Positions 36,766-45,171 of a stretch of 64,000 nt of DNA are shown here, piece after piece. The DNA lies in the NCBI RefSeq assembly GCF_006838285.1, contig NZ_CP038228.1, positions 1,426,001 to 1,490,000 on the forward strand, written 5' to 3'. The stretch is from Xanthomonas translucens pv. cerealis (GTDB lineage Bacteria > Pseudomonadota > Gammaproteobacteria > Xanthomonadales > Xanthomonadaceae). The notes under the pieces were generated by a model. That model worked only from the letters and a program-made list of their open reading frames with translations. It was not told the DNA's origin and made no database searches. Made by a program: the position numbers and the translations under genes. Each line of letters begins with the position of its first letter. The first letter of the stretch is position 1.

Positions 36766-38221
36766 ACCGATTGCTGCCATGACGACTGCTTCGCATCCAG
36801 CCATGTTTCCCCCTCGGCGCGCTGCGTTCATGGCCATTGCCGTTGCCGTGATCGCCGCAGGCTGCGCCAGCGGCCCCGACTATCGCGCTCCGGCCACGCC
36901 GGAAACCGCGGCAGGCCCCTTCGTCAGCAAGCCGGCCGATACGGACGCCGCTGCATCACTGCCGGCGGACTGGTGGAAGCTGTATGCCGATCCGGCACTC
37001 GACCATCTGGTGCGCGAAGCCCTGTCGGCCAATACCAACCTGCGCGTGACGCTGGCCAACCTCGACCGCGCACGGGCCATCTACAGGGAAGCGCGCGGTG
37101 GCCTGTTTCCTTCGACCAACGTGTCGGCGGGCGCAGGCTACGGCCGCGACCAGTCCACGTGGACCGGCAACGGCCAGGCGCCCACACAATGGAGCTACAG
37201 CGGTGGCCTCGACGTCTCCTACGAACTCGACCTGTTCGGCCGGGTCAGGCGCGACATCGAGGCCACACGCGACGACACCGATGCAGTCGCCGCCGCCCAT
37301 GATGCCGCCAAGGTCGTCGTCGTCGCCGAGACCACACGCGCCTATGTGGACGCCTGCACCTTTGGCGAATCCATCGGCGTCGCAGACTCGTCCATTGAAC
37401 TGGCTCAGCGCAGCCTGGATCTGGTCAGCCGCCAGGAACACGCCGGCTCGGCGTCCCATCTGGATGTGGAACGGGCCGGTGTCACCCTGGCCCAGGCACG
37501 GGCCGCCTTGCCGCGATTGCAGGGTCAGCGGGATGCCGCGTTGTTCGAACTGGCCGCGCTGGTGGGCCGTACGCCGTCGCAAGTGCCCGAGTCGGCGCGC
37601 AACTGCACGCAGGCACCGGAGATCGCGGGGGCGCTGCCGATCGGTGATGGCACCGCGCTGCTGCGCCGCCGTCCGGACTTGCGCCAGGCCGAGCGCCAAC
37701 TGGCCGCCGATACCGCCCGCATCGGCGTGGCCGTTGCCGACCTCTATCCGCGCGTCACGCTGGGCGCCTCTGGCAACTACCTGCGCAACGACTACCTGAA
37801 AGGCAATCGCACCTGGTCGTTTTCCTTCGGGCCGCTGATCTCCTGGAGCTTCCCCAACACGATGGTCGCTCGTAGCCGCATCACACAGGCAGAGGCGCAA
37901 AACGCGGCATCGCTGGCCAGCTTCGATGGCGCCGTGCTGAATGCCTTGAAGGAGTCCGAACAATCGTTGAGTGCGTACGGTGCCGCGATGCAGCAGCGCG
38001 AGGCACTGGTCGAAGCGCGCGACCGGGCCGAAAAAGCCTTCCAGTTGGCAGACCAGCGTTACCGCGCCGGATCTATCGGCTACCTCGACGTGATCGTCGC
38101 GCAGAGCAGTCTGATCGACACAAAATCGCAGGTGGCCGCTGCCGACCAGCGTGTAGGTTCCGCACGAGTCAGCGTGTTCAAGGCGCTGGGCGGCGGATGG
38201 AAACAGGCTACTGCGCAGTAG
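36752..38221 (+). CDS. NodT-family outer-membrane efflux lipoprotein (TolC-like)
   Basis: The 489-residue protein has a signal peptide with a lipobox-like AAGC (Cys about residue 38), a conserved PDYRAPATPET start and WWKLYADPALDHLVREAL. Two TolC-type repeats follow (LDVSYELDLFGRVRRDIEAT, FGPLISWSFPNTMVARSRI). It forms the outer-membrane channel of the RND pump. It overlaps the permease gene by 14 bp, so translation is coupled. It ends CAG-TAG. Confidence 0.93.
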   Translation: MSRSKPIAAMTTASHPAMFPPRRAAFMAIAVAVIAAGCASGPDYRAPATPETAAGPFVSKPADTDAAASLPADWWKLYADPALDHLVREALSANTNLRVTLANLDRARAIYREARGGLFPSTNVSAGAGYGRDQSTWTGNGQAPTQWSYSGGLDVSYELDLFGRVRRDIEATRDDTDAVAAAHDAAKVVVVAETTRAYVDACTFGESIGVADSSIELAQRSLDLVSRQEHAGSASHLDVERAGVTLAQARAALPRLQGQRDAALFELAALVGRTPSQVPESARNCTQAPEIAGALPIGDGTALLRRRPDLRQAERQLAADTARIGVAVADLYPRVTLGASGNYLRNDYLKGNRTWSFSFGPLISWSFPNTMVARSRITQAEAQNAASLASFDGAVLNALKESEQSLSAYGAAMQQREALVEARDRAEKAFQLADQRYRAGSIGYLDVIVAQSSLIDTKSQVAAADQRVGSARVSVFKALGGGWKQATAQ

Positions 38222-38345
38222 CTCCTGCGGACATGGGCGCGGTGGCGGCCGCAGCATCGCGCCCATGTCCGAGAGCAACGATTAGCCACGCCGCTCCGCA
38301 TTGTCACAAACAACCGGAGATCCGGCATGGAGAAGGAAGACAGAC

Positions 38346-38960
38346 ATGGAACCGCACGATGACCCACCTCGGATCATTGAACTGATCACATCATTCGGTA
38401 GCAAAAGTCTGCCGTCAGGCAATCACCTGATGAAGCATTCCGCAGCAGCCAATCCCGAGACCAGATCGCCGGTGTCGTCTCAGGAACAACGATTGGCGGC
38501 GAGCCGACTGCGACCGACGATCGCTCGTACCAGAGTCTTGAACGCGCTGGAGAAGGCGACACCGAGCTGTCTCGATGCCAGCCAGATGTACCGTCTCCTC
38601 CGCACGCAATTCGACAGCCTCACGCCGGGATCGGTCTACCGAGCGCTGAATGATCTATGGACTGCCGGGTTGTTGGTTCGCACGGAAGGCGCACGTGGGC
38701 GCGCGTTCTATGCAATCAAACCGTAGGCGCTAGACGACCAGTACGACACACTGCGGTGTCATTGTGGCGCGCGGCTTGTTTTCATTGAAGACCTGGCGTT
38801 GCATGAACACCTGCAGTCGCTGGCATCCGAGGAGGGCTTCGCTCTCGACCAGGAGTCAGTCTTCACCATCACCACGACGTGTGCGAAATGTCGGCAACTC
38901 CGCAAGGAAGGGCAGCAGGCGATGCAGGGCGGTCGGTGGTCCCGGGCGCACACAGCCTGA
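38346..38960 (+). pseudogene. Fur-family regulator interrupted by one amber codon
   Basis: The frame from ATG 38346 (GGAAG upstream) to TGA 38958-38960 is 204 codons with one TAG at codon 127 (38724-38726). Before it is the winged-helix DNA-binding domain of Fur/Zur proteins (RLRPTIARTRVLNALEKATP, LTPGSVYRALNDLWTAGLL). After it comes the metal-binding/dimerisation domain with RCHCGARLVFIEDL and TTTCAKCRQL. The TAG sits at the domain junction (AIKP*ALDDQ), where glutamine (CAG) would fit. The only base change needed to restore it is one T to C. As written, only the DNA-binding domain would be made. Confidence 0.75.
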
Positions 38961-38965
38961 TCCAA

Positions 38966-39817
38966 TCAGGGTGAGAGTTCATCGGGGAACATGATGCCGG
39001 GCACGGAAGCCAGCTGCGCGCCGCTTATGCGATCCGAGAGGTAGCGTGCCGGAGGCTTGCCCACTGCCTTGCGGAACATGGTGACGAACCCGCTGGCGTT
39101 TTCGTAGCCCAGCTCCAATGCCACCGTTTGCACGCTTTCGCCCTTGGTCAAACGTTGAAGCGCAAGGATCACATGCAGCTGCCGGCGCCAACGGCCGAAG
39201 CTCATTCCAATTTCTTGCAGCAGAAGACGGCTCATGCTCCGCTCGCTCATGCCAATGCGAGTAGCCCAATCGGCCTTCGAGGTTTTGTCCGTGGGATCGG
39301 CCAGCATCATTTCCGCGAGGCGGCGCAATCGCGGGGCGCGCGGCATGGGCAGATGCAGATCTTCCACCGGTGCCGCCACCAACTCATCGAGCAAGGCGGC
39401 AATCAACCGGTCTTCCCGCCCCCCCAGCGCGTACAACTCAGGAAAACCGGCCACCTTCACTAGCAACTCGCGTAGCAATGGTGATACCGCAATCGTGCAA
39501 CAGGTTTTCGGAAGATCCGGTGCGGCATCAGGCTCCACGAACAGGCAATAAAATTCCGTTTCGCCCGATCCCCGGGCCGAGTGCGGCAAGTCTCCTGGTA
39601 TCCATATGGCGCACTGGGGCGGCACGATCCAGACCCCATCTTCGATTTCGCAGTTAAGGATGCCGCGAACGGAGTAAATCAGCTGTGCCTTGTGGTGCTG
39701 ATGCCTCGCGTTTTCCCAGTCCTTTGTTACCGTTGTGGCACTCAGGGCAACAACGGATCGAGGGGAGTTGTCGACATCCCTGGACACGGTCACATCAGTG
39801 ATGGCGACGCTAGACAT
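38966..39817 (-). CDS. AraC-family transcription regulator
   Basis: The 283-residue regulator has an N-terminal cupin-type sensor domain (HHKAQLIYSVRGILNCEIEDG, IPGDLPHSARG). The C-terminal double helix-turn-helix (about residues 170-270) includes WATRIGMSERSMSRLLLQEIG and ALELGYENASGFVTMFRKAVGKPPARYL. It resembles NimT-like AraC regulators that control adjacent efflux genes. It converges with the Fur-like gene (5-bp gap) and may regulate the RND operon. The effector molecule is unknown. Confidence 0.88.
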   Translation of the reverse strand: MSSVAITDVTVSRDVDNSPRSVVALSATTVTKDWENARHQHHKAQLIYSVRGILNCEIEDGVWIVPPQCAIWIPGDLPHSARGSGETEFYCLFVEPDAAPDLPKTCCTIAVSPLLRELLVKVAGFPELYALGGREDRLIAALLDELVAAPVEDLHLPMPRAPRLRRLAEMMLADPTDKTSKADWATRIGMSERSMSRLLLQEIGMSFGRWRRQLHVILALQRLTKGESVQTVALELGYENASGFVTMFRKAVGKPPARYLSDRISGAQLASVPGIMFPDELSP

Positions 39818-40298
39818 AGTGCGTAGTGGGACTTGTATTGAAGATGAGAGTGATGTCTTGTTTGAAAAATATTATGGAAAAGTTTTGCGTTTTTGTCTAG
39901 GCGGTCAGCAAGTAGCAACCGGCCGACGACGGTCGCGATTCCCGGCGAGTAGATCGAACACCTTGCCAATGTGGCTGGCCTGGCTGCAGTCCCGCGGAGG
40001 CTGCGTGCTGGCGGAAGACCTGCTGGACGCGACGCGTATGGCGATGCGGACCAAGGTGGCGAAAGCACGCCTTCGGTGTGCCGCAGGGAGGTATGGCGGC
40101 TTTCAGGGCCTATCGACATAACCCGTTGGGCGTAGTGGGGGCGTTATCTTCATTCTCGACGCGCACGAGCCGGCCTCGAATATGGCATTGACGCGGCAGC
40201 TGCCGCACCGCGTTGAGAATTCCACTGCTGCGGACCGTGCCGATCGCATGCGCGCGTAGCGTACGGATACGGTTGCAAGCTTCGGTTGATCGTCCGGC
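39818..40298. other. Intergenic region, no convincing gene
   Basis: A plus-strand frame (39735-40121) exists but overlaps the AraC gene end to end in its first part and shows no domain; I do not call it. A short AT-rich patch near 39860-39900 may carry the AraC promoter. Nothing else can be assigned. Confidence 0.45.
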
Positions 40299-40338
40299 CA
40301 CATGGCGTACACTTTTTTCGCAAAGTGAACGCCATGTG
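40299..40338. promoter_or_regulatory. Large palindromic operator upstream of the GH31 gene
   Basis: CACATGGCGTACACTTT (40299-40315), a 6-nt loop TTTCGC, and AAAGTGAACGCCATGTG (40322-40338) form 17-bp arms with a single mismatch. The palindrome ends 28 bp before the glycosidase ATG. Its position suits a repressor operator or an mRNA leader hairpin; there is no T-run for termination. Confidence 0.65.
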
Positions 40339-40366
40339 CCCGTGATGGGCGATCAGGGAGTGTCAG

Positions 40367-43315
40367 ATGCGGATCGGGCGACACAGGTTGCTGGCAGCGG
40401 CGTTGCTGAGTGTCGGGCTTTGGGTATCCGTTCCGACAGCGTTCGCTGCTGCGATGCAGGCCGCTGGTGCCGCGGAGACCGGCCTGGATGCGCGCGGACA
40501 TCTGCGCGCTGTGGCAACCGGACGCGGCGAGTCGTTCGCGTATACGCGTCTGCAGCAAGGCGTCCAGGTGCGCATCGGCCGGGTCGTCAAGAACGTGATC
40601 TTCTACGGGCCGCAGACCGTGCGGGTGAATGCGAACCTGGGGGAGAATTACTGGAACGCTCCCAGCCTCGCGGTGATCGGCAAGCCGCAACCCACCCCCT
40701 TCGCCACCAGCGAGACCGCCGACGCGCTGACGCTGAAAAGCGCCAGGTTGCGCGTGGACATCAGCAAGAAGACCGGCGCGCTGCGTTTCTTCGACGCGGC
40801 GGGCAAGCTCTATGCGGAAGAAAACCGCGATGCGCCGCAGACCTTGAAGAAGGTCGTGGTGTCGGGGGCGCCGACGTTCGAGGCGGCCAACCGCTTTACC
40901 CTGCGCCCGGACGAGGCGATCTATGGCCTTGGCTTCCTCGGCGAGGAGAGCAGTAATCGGCGCGGCAAGGAATTGCTGCTGGTGCAGACCAATGTCGGCA
41001 TCGTCATCCCCGTGCTGATGTCCTCGCGCCGCTACGGGATCCTGTGGGATACCTATTCGCAAATGCGCTTCAAGGACGATGCGAACGGCGCATCGATGTG
41101 GGCCGAAAGCGCCCCCGGCGGCGTCGATTACTACTTCATGGGCGGCGATACCTCGGATGCGGTAGTCGCGGCCTACCGGGCGCTGACCGGCCAGGCGCCG
41201 ATGTATCCCAAGCAGGCGTTCGGCCTGTTCATGAGCAAGGAACGCTACAAGACCCAGGAGCAACTGCTCGACGTCGCCCGCAGCTTCCGCAACCACGGAT
41301 TCCCGCTCGACTACATCGTGCAGGACTGGCAGTACTGGGGATCGGACAAGGACGGCAGCTGGAGCGGCATGACCTGGGATCCGGTCCGCTATCCCGATCC
41401 TGCCGGCATGGCGCGCCAGGTGCACGACCTGCACATGAAGCTGATGGTGTCGATTTGGCCCTCCGTCGGCGACGATACCGCGCTCGCCCACGAACTTGAC
41501 CAGCACCAATTGCGTTTCGTGCCGCTGCACTGGATCTCCAAGCATGCGCGCGTGTACGACGCCTACAGTCCGCTGGGGCGGCAGATCTACTTCAAGCACA
41601 TCAAGTCGGGCCTGCTCGACAAGGGCGTCGATGCGCTGTGGATGGATGGGACCGAGATCGAAGTCAGCAGCGCCATGTGGAACGCGCAGGACAATATCCG
41701 CGACACCAAGGCGCTGGGCTCCAACGCCCTGGGCGACTTCACCCGTTACCTCAATCCCTATTCGCTGCTCACCACGCAGGGCACGTACGACGGCCAGCGC
41801 GCGGTCAGCGACAAGCGCGTGTTCACGCTGACGCGCTCGGCGTGGGCGGGCGCGCAACGCACCGCCGCGGCGTCCTGGAGCGGAGACATCTTCGCCAGTT
41901 GGAAAACCTTGAAACAGCAGGTCGCCGACGGGGTGAATGTCACGGTGACCGGCAACCCGTATTGGACGCAGGATACGGGCGGCTTCTTCGTCGCCGATTT
42001 CCCCGGTGGCGAGAACAATCCTGCATGGCGCGAGCTCTATGCGCGCTGGCTGCAGTTCGCGGCGTTCAATCCGATCATGCGCATCCACGGCACCCACGTC
42101 GAGCGCGAGCCGTACCGGTTCAAGTCGACCGACCCGGCGGTCTATGCCGCGCTGCTCAAGAGCACCCAGCTGCGCTATCGCATGCTGCCGTATCTCTACA
42201 GCCTCAGCTGGAAGGTGACCTCCGACGGCTATACGCTGATGCGGCCGCTGATGATGGATTTCCCCGAAGACCGCGCCACCGACACCATCGACGATACCTT
42301 CATGTTCGGCAGCGCCTTTCTCGTGCATCCGGTGACGCGGCCCATGTACCACATCGAGCCGCCGCCGGCGACGACCATCCCGAGCGCGGTGCTGCGCACG
42401 CCGGACGGGAAGCCGGGCCTGGCGGGCCAGTATTTCGAAGGCGAGAATTTCGACACGCCCAGGAGCCGCTTCGTCGATCCGAAGGTGGACCACACCTGGC
42501 CGGATCCGCCGCTCGCCGAGGTGCCGGCCGGCCTTGCCGGGCTGACGCACTTCTCGGCACGCTGGCAGGGTAGCCTGACCGCGCCGGAAGCGGGCGAGTA
42601 TGAGATCGGGGTCGAAGCCGACGACGGCGTCCGGCTGATGCTCGACGGCAAGACCGTCGTGCAGGATTGGGCGGCAGGCGCCGCGCGCTACAAGGCAACC
42701 ACGGTCGCGCTGCACAAGGGCCAGGTGGTCAAGCTCGGACTGGAGTATTACCAGGGCGATGCCGAACGCATGCTGCGCCTGGCGTGGCGAACGCCGAGCG
42801 AGCGGCAGGCGCTCGCCGCCCCGCGCGCCGCCACGGACGACAACGTGGAGACCTATCTGCCCAAGGCTGCGGGCTGGTACGACTTCTGGACCAATCAGCG
42901 TTTCGATGGCGGCCGCCGCGTCGCGCGCCGCACGCCGCTGGATCTGCTGCCGCTCTATGTGCGGGCCGGATCGATCGTGCCGATGGGGCCGCATGTGCAA
43001 TACGCCACGCAAGACCCGGGCGCGGCGTACGAGGTCCGCATCTATCCAGGCGAGGACGCGCACTTCACGCTCTACGAAGACGACAATGAAACCTATGCCT
43101 ACGAGCAGGGGGGCTATGCCACCTACGATCTGGTCTGGAACGATGCGGCCAGGACGCTGACCATCGGCCCGCGACGCGGCGGCTTTCCCTGGATGACCCG
43201 GCGGCGGGAACTCGATCTGGTGCTCGTGGACGGCGCAACCGGTGGCGGCCTGGAACCGGCGCCAGTCACCAAGCGGGTCTCCTATACCGGGACAGCGGCT
43301 ACGATCCGGTTCTGA
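40367..43315 (+). CDS. Secreted GH31 glycoside hydrolase with PA14 domain (alpha-xylosidase/alpha-glucosidase)
   Basis: The 982-residue protein has a signal peptide ending PTAFA-AAM. The GH31 barrel carries the nucleophile Asp427 in DALWMDGTE and the acid/base Asp507 in SWSGDIFASW. A PA14-type domain (about residues 680-812, LAGQYFEGENFDTP to WQGSLTAPEAGEYEIGVEADDG) lies between the barrel and the C-terminal beta domain. The same layout occurs in the xyloglucan alpha-xylosidase of Cellvibrio. It would act in the periplasm on plant xyloglucan or related oligosaccharides. No transporter or other glycosidase is adjacent. Confidence 0.92.
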   Translation: MRIGRHRLLAAALLSVGLWVSVPTAFAAAMQAAGAAETGLDARGHLRAVATGRGESFAYTRLQQGVQVRIGRVVKNVIFYGPQTVRVNANLGENYWNAPSLAVIGKPQPTPFATSETADALTLKSARLRVDISKKTGALRFFDAAGKLYAEENRDAPQTLKKVVVSGAPTFEAANRFTLRPDEAIYGLGFLGEESSNRRGKELLLVQTNVGIVIPVLMSSRRYGILWDTYSQMRFKDDANGASMWAESAPGGVDYYFMGGDTSDAVVAAYRALTGQAPMYPKQAFGLFMSKERYKTQEQLLDVARSFRNHGFPLDYIVQDWQYWGSDKDGSWSGMTWDPVRYPDPAGMARQVHDLHMKLMVSIWPSVGDDTALAHELDQHQLRFVPLHWISKHARVYDAYSPLGRQIYFKHIKSGLLDKGVDALWMDGTEIEVSSAMWNAQDNIRDTKALGSNALGDFTRYLNPYSLLTTQGTYDGQRAVSDKRVFTLTRSAWAGAQRTAAASWSGDIFASWKTLKQQVADGVNVTVTGNPYWTQDTGGFFVADFPGGENNPAWRELYARWLQFAAFNPIMRIHGTHVEREPYRFKSTDPAVYAALLKSTQLRYRMLPYLYSLSWKVTSDGYTLMRPLMMDFPEDRATDTIDDTFMFGSAFLVHPVTRPMYHIEPPPATTIPSAVLRTPDGKPGLAGQYFEGENFDTPRSRFVDPKVDHTWPDPPLAEVPAGLAGLTHFSARWQGSLTAPEAGEYEIGVEADDGVRLMLDGKTVVQDWAAGAARYKATTVALHKGQVVKLGLEYYQGDAERMLRLAWRTPSERQALAAPRAATDDNVETYLPKAAGWYDFWTNQRFDGGRRVARRTPLDLLPLYVRAGSIVPMGPHVQYATQDPGAAYEVRIYPGEDAHFTLYEDDNETYAYEQGGYATYDLVWNDAARTLTIGPRRGGFPWMTRRRELDLVLVDGATGGGLEPAPVTKRVSYTGTAATIRF

Positions 43316-43653
43316 CGCGCAGCGTCGTTGCTGTTCGATTGCGAGCAGGCCCGTCGGCAATGGCGCGGCCAGGCGCTCGCGTCGCTCTTCGCCGATCATG
43401 CCGCTGCAGGTAATGCAGCGGCAATGCGCCGCTGCCGAGCGTGCGGCGGTTCTACACAAGACCATCACTTTGCCGAACGTAGTGTGATTGAAGTATGCGA
43501 TTCGTGCGCTGAGCACCACTCTTTGGCGCGTCTGTCGCAGGATCGGGCAGCGCGTGCTGGCGAAGCTGGACTCGGTTCGAGTCGCTGCGCGTGGGCCCGC
43601 AGCGGCGACGGACAACCGGCGCCTTTCATCCAACCGCAAGTATAAGGACGACC
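43316..43653. other. Gene-poor region with a 10-bp perfect hairpin
   Basis: TGCCGCTGCA (43399-43408) and TGCAGCGGCA (43414-43423) with a GGTAA loop lie 84 bp after the GH31 stop, without a T-run. A plus-strand frame from a TTG (43328-43645) encodes two cysteine pairs (CRACGG and CDSC) that resemble a zinc ribbon, but it has no clear start signal. I see nothing firmer. Confidence 0.45.
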
Positions 43654-45171
43654 ATGACGCCCCATCGGCAGCGCGATCACGTGAATGGCGACGATCCGCC
43701 GCGCATCTCGACCGGCAGCGCGGGGTTGGACGACATCCTCGGCGGCGGCGTTGACCCCAATCGGCTCTATCTGTACGAAGGCCGCCCAGGCACTGGCAAA
43801 ACCACGATCGCCCTGCAGTTCCTGCTGGAAGGCGCGCGCAACGGCGAGCGGGTGCTCTATATCACCTTGTCCGAGACTCAGCGCGAACTGAGCCTGGTCG
43901 CCAGCCGCCACGGCTGGAGCATGAACCAGGTCGACGTGTTCGAACTGGTGCCGCCGGAGACCGCGCTGGATCCGCAACGCGAACTCACCGTGTTCCATCC
44001 CGCGGAAATGGAACTGACCGAGACCACCAAGCTGATCTTCGACAAGGTCGAGCAGCTCAACCCCACGCGGGTGGTGCTGGATAGTCTCTCCGAACTGCGC
44101 CTGCTCGCGCAGAGTCCGCTGCGCTATCGCCGCCAGGTGTTGGCACTGAAGCATTTCTTCGCCAGCCGACAGTGCACGGTGATCATGCTCGACGACCTTT
44201 CCTCCCAGGAAAACGACCTGCAGTTGCATTCCATCACCCACGGCGTGGTGTTACTGGAACAGCTGGCCATCGACTACGGCGCCGAACGCCGGCGCCTGCG
44301 GGTGATCAAGATGCGCGGCATCCAGTTCCGCGGCGGTTTCCACGACTTCACCATCGAGAAGGGCGGGCTGGAAATCTATCCGCGCCTGATCGCGGCCGAC
44401 TACAAGCACCACCACATCCACGAAGTCGCCCCCAGCGGCAACGACGAACTGGACAGGCTGCTCGGCGGCGGTCTGGAGCGCGGCACCAACGCGCTGCTGT
44501 TGGGCGCGGCCGGCGTGGGCAAATCCTCGCTGGCGCTGACCTATGCCATCGCCGCGGCCGAGCGGGGCGAGCACAGCGTGTTCTTCGCCTTCGACGAGGG
44601 GCGCGGTACCGTGGAGGCGCGCGCGCGCACCCTGGGCCTGCCGCTCGATGAAAAGCTCGATAACGGACTGATCCGATTCCAGCAGATCGATCCAGCGGAG
44701 ATGTCGCCGGGCCAGTTTGCGGCCAACGTGCGCCGCAGCGTGGAAGTGGACGGCGCGCGAGTGATCGTCATCGACAGCCTCAACGGCTATCTCAATGCGA
44801 TGCCGGACGAACGCTTCCTGATCCTGCAGATGCACGAGCTGCTCAGCTATCTGGGGCAGAAGGGCGTGCTGACCATCCTGGTCCTGGCCCAGCACGGCCT
44901 GGTCGGGCCGATGGAAACGCCGCTGGACCTCAGCTATTTGAGCGATTCGGTGCTGATGCTGCGCTATTTCGAGGTGGACGGCACAGTGCGCCGGGCGCTG
45001 TCGGTGGTGAAGAAGCGCAGCGGCCAGCACGAGAACACCATCCGCGAATTCCGCCTCAGCCGCAACGGCATCGATGTCGGTCCGCCACTCAAGGGGTTCA
45101 GCGGCATCTTCTCGGGAACGCCGCGTTACAGCGGAGAGGAGATGCCGTTGCTGGTGGATACGCCTGCATGA
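43654..45171 (+). CDS. KaiC-like double-domain RecA ATPase
   Basis: The 505-residue protein (ATG 43654, AAGGA upstream) has two KaiC domains. Domain 1 has the Walker A GRPGTGKTT at residues 43-51 and Glu in TLSETQRE; domain 2 has GAAGVGKSS around Lys290 and FDEGRGT. Each domain has a DS[LM]-type Walker B (VVLDSLSELR, IVIDSLNGYL). Cyanobacterial KaiC is the clock ATPase; homologues outside cyanobacteria pair with kinases in stress or light signalling. I do not see the KaiC S431/T432 phosphorylation site. No kaiA or kaiB is nearby. Its stop overlaps the kinase start (ATGA). Confidence 0.93.
   Translation: MTPHRQRDHVNGDDPPRISTGSAGLDDILGGGVDPNRLYLYEGRPGTGKTTIALQFLLEGARNGERVLYITLSETQRELSLVASRHGWSMNQVDVFELVPPETALDPQRELTVFHPAEMELTETTKLIFDKVEQLNPTRVVLDSLSELRLLAQSPLRYRRQVLALKHFFASRQCTVIMLDDLSSQENDLQLHSITHGVVLLEQLAIDYGAERRRLRVIKMRGIQFRGGFHDFTIEKGGLEIYPRLIAADYKHHHIHEVAPSGNDELDRLLGGGLERGTNALLLGAAGVGKSSLALTYAIAAAERGEHSVFFAFDEGRGTVEARARTLGLPLDEKLDNGLIRFQQIDPAEMSPGQFAANVRRSVEVDGARVIVIDSLNGYLNAMPDERFLILQMHELLSYLGQKGVLTILVLAQHGLVGPMETPLDLSYLSDSVLMLRYFEVDGTVRRALSVVKKRSGQHENTIREFRLSRNGIDVGPPLKGFSGIFSGTPRYSGEEMPLLVDTPA

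Noticed and set aside
26618-38960. TAG reassigned as a sense codon in this genome
   Set aside because: der, the KefC-like gene, the NodT-family channel and DUF1244 end in TAG at normal positions, so amber is a working stop here.
39735-40121. Small plus-strand gene overlapping the AraC start
   Set aside because: The first third is antisense to the AraC coding region, there is no ribosome-binding site and no domain.
40103-43639. 1178-codon open frame antisense to the GH31 gene
   Set aside because: High GC leaves long stop-free antisense frames; it shows no domain and is fully explained by the codon pattern of the real gene.
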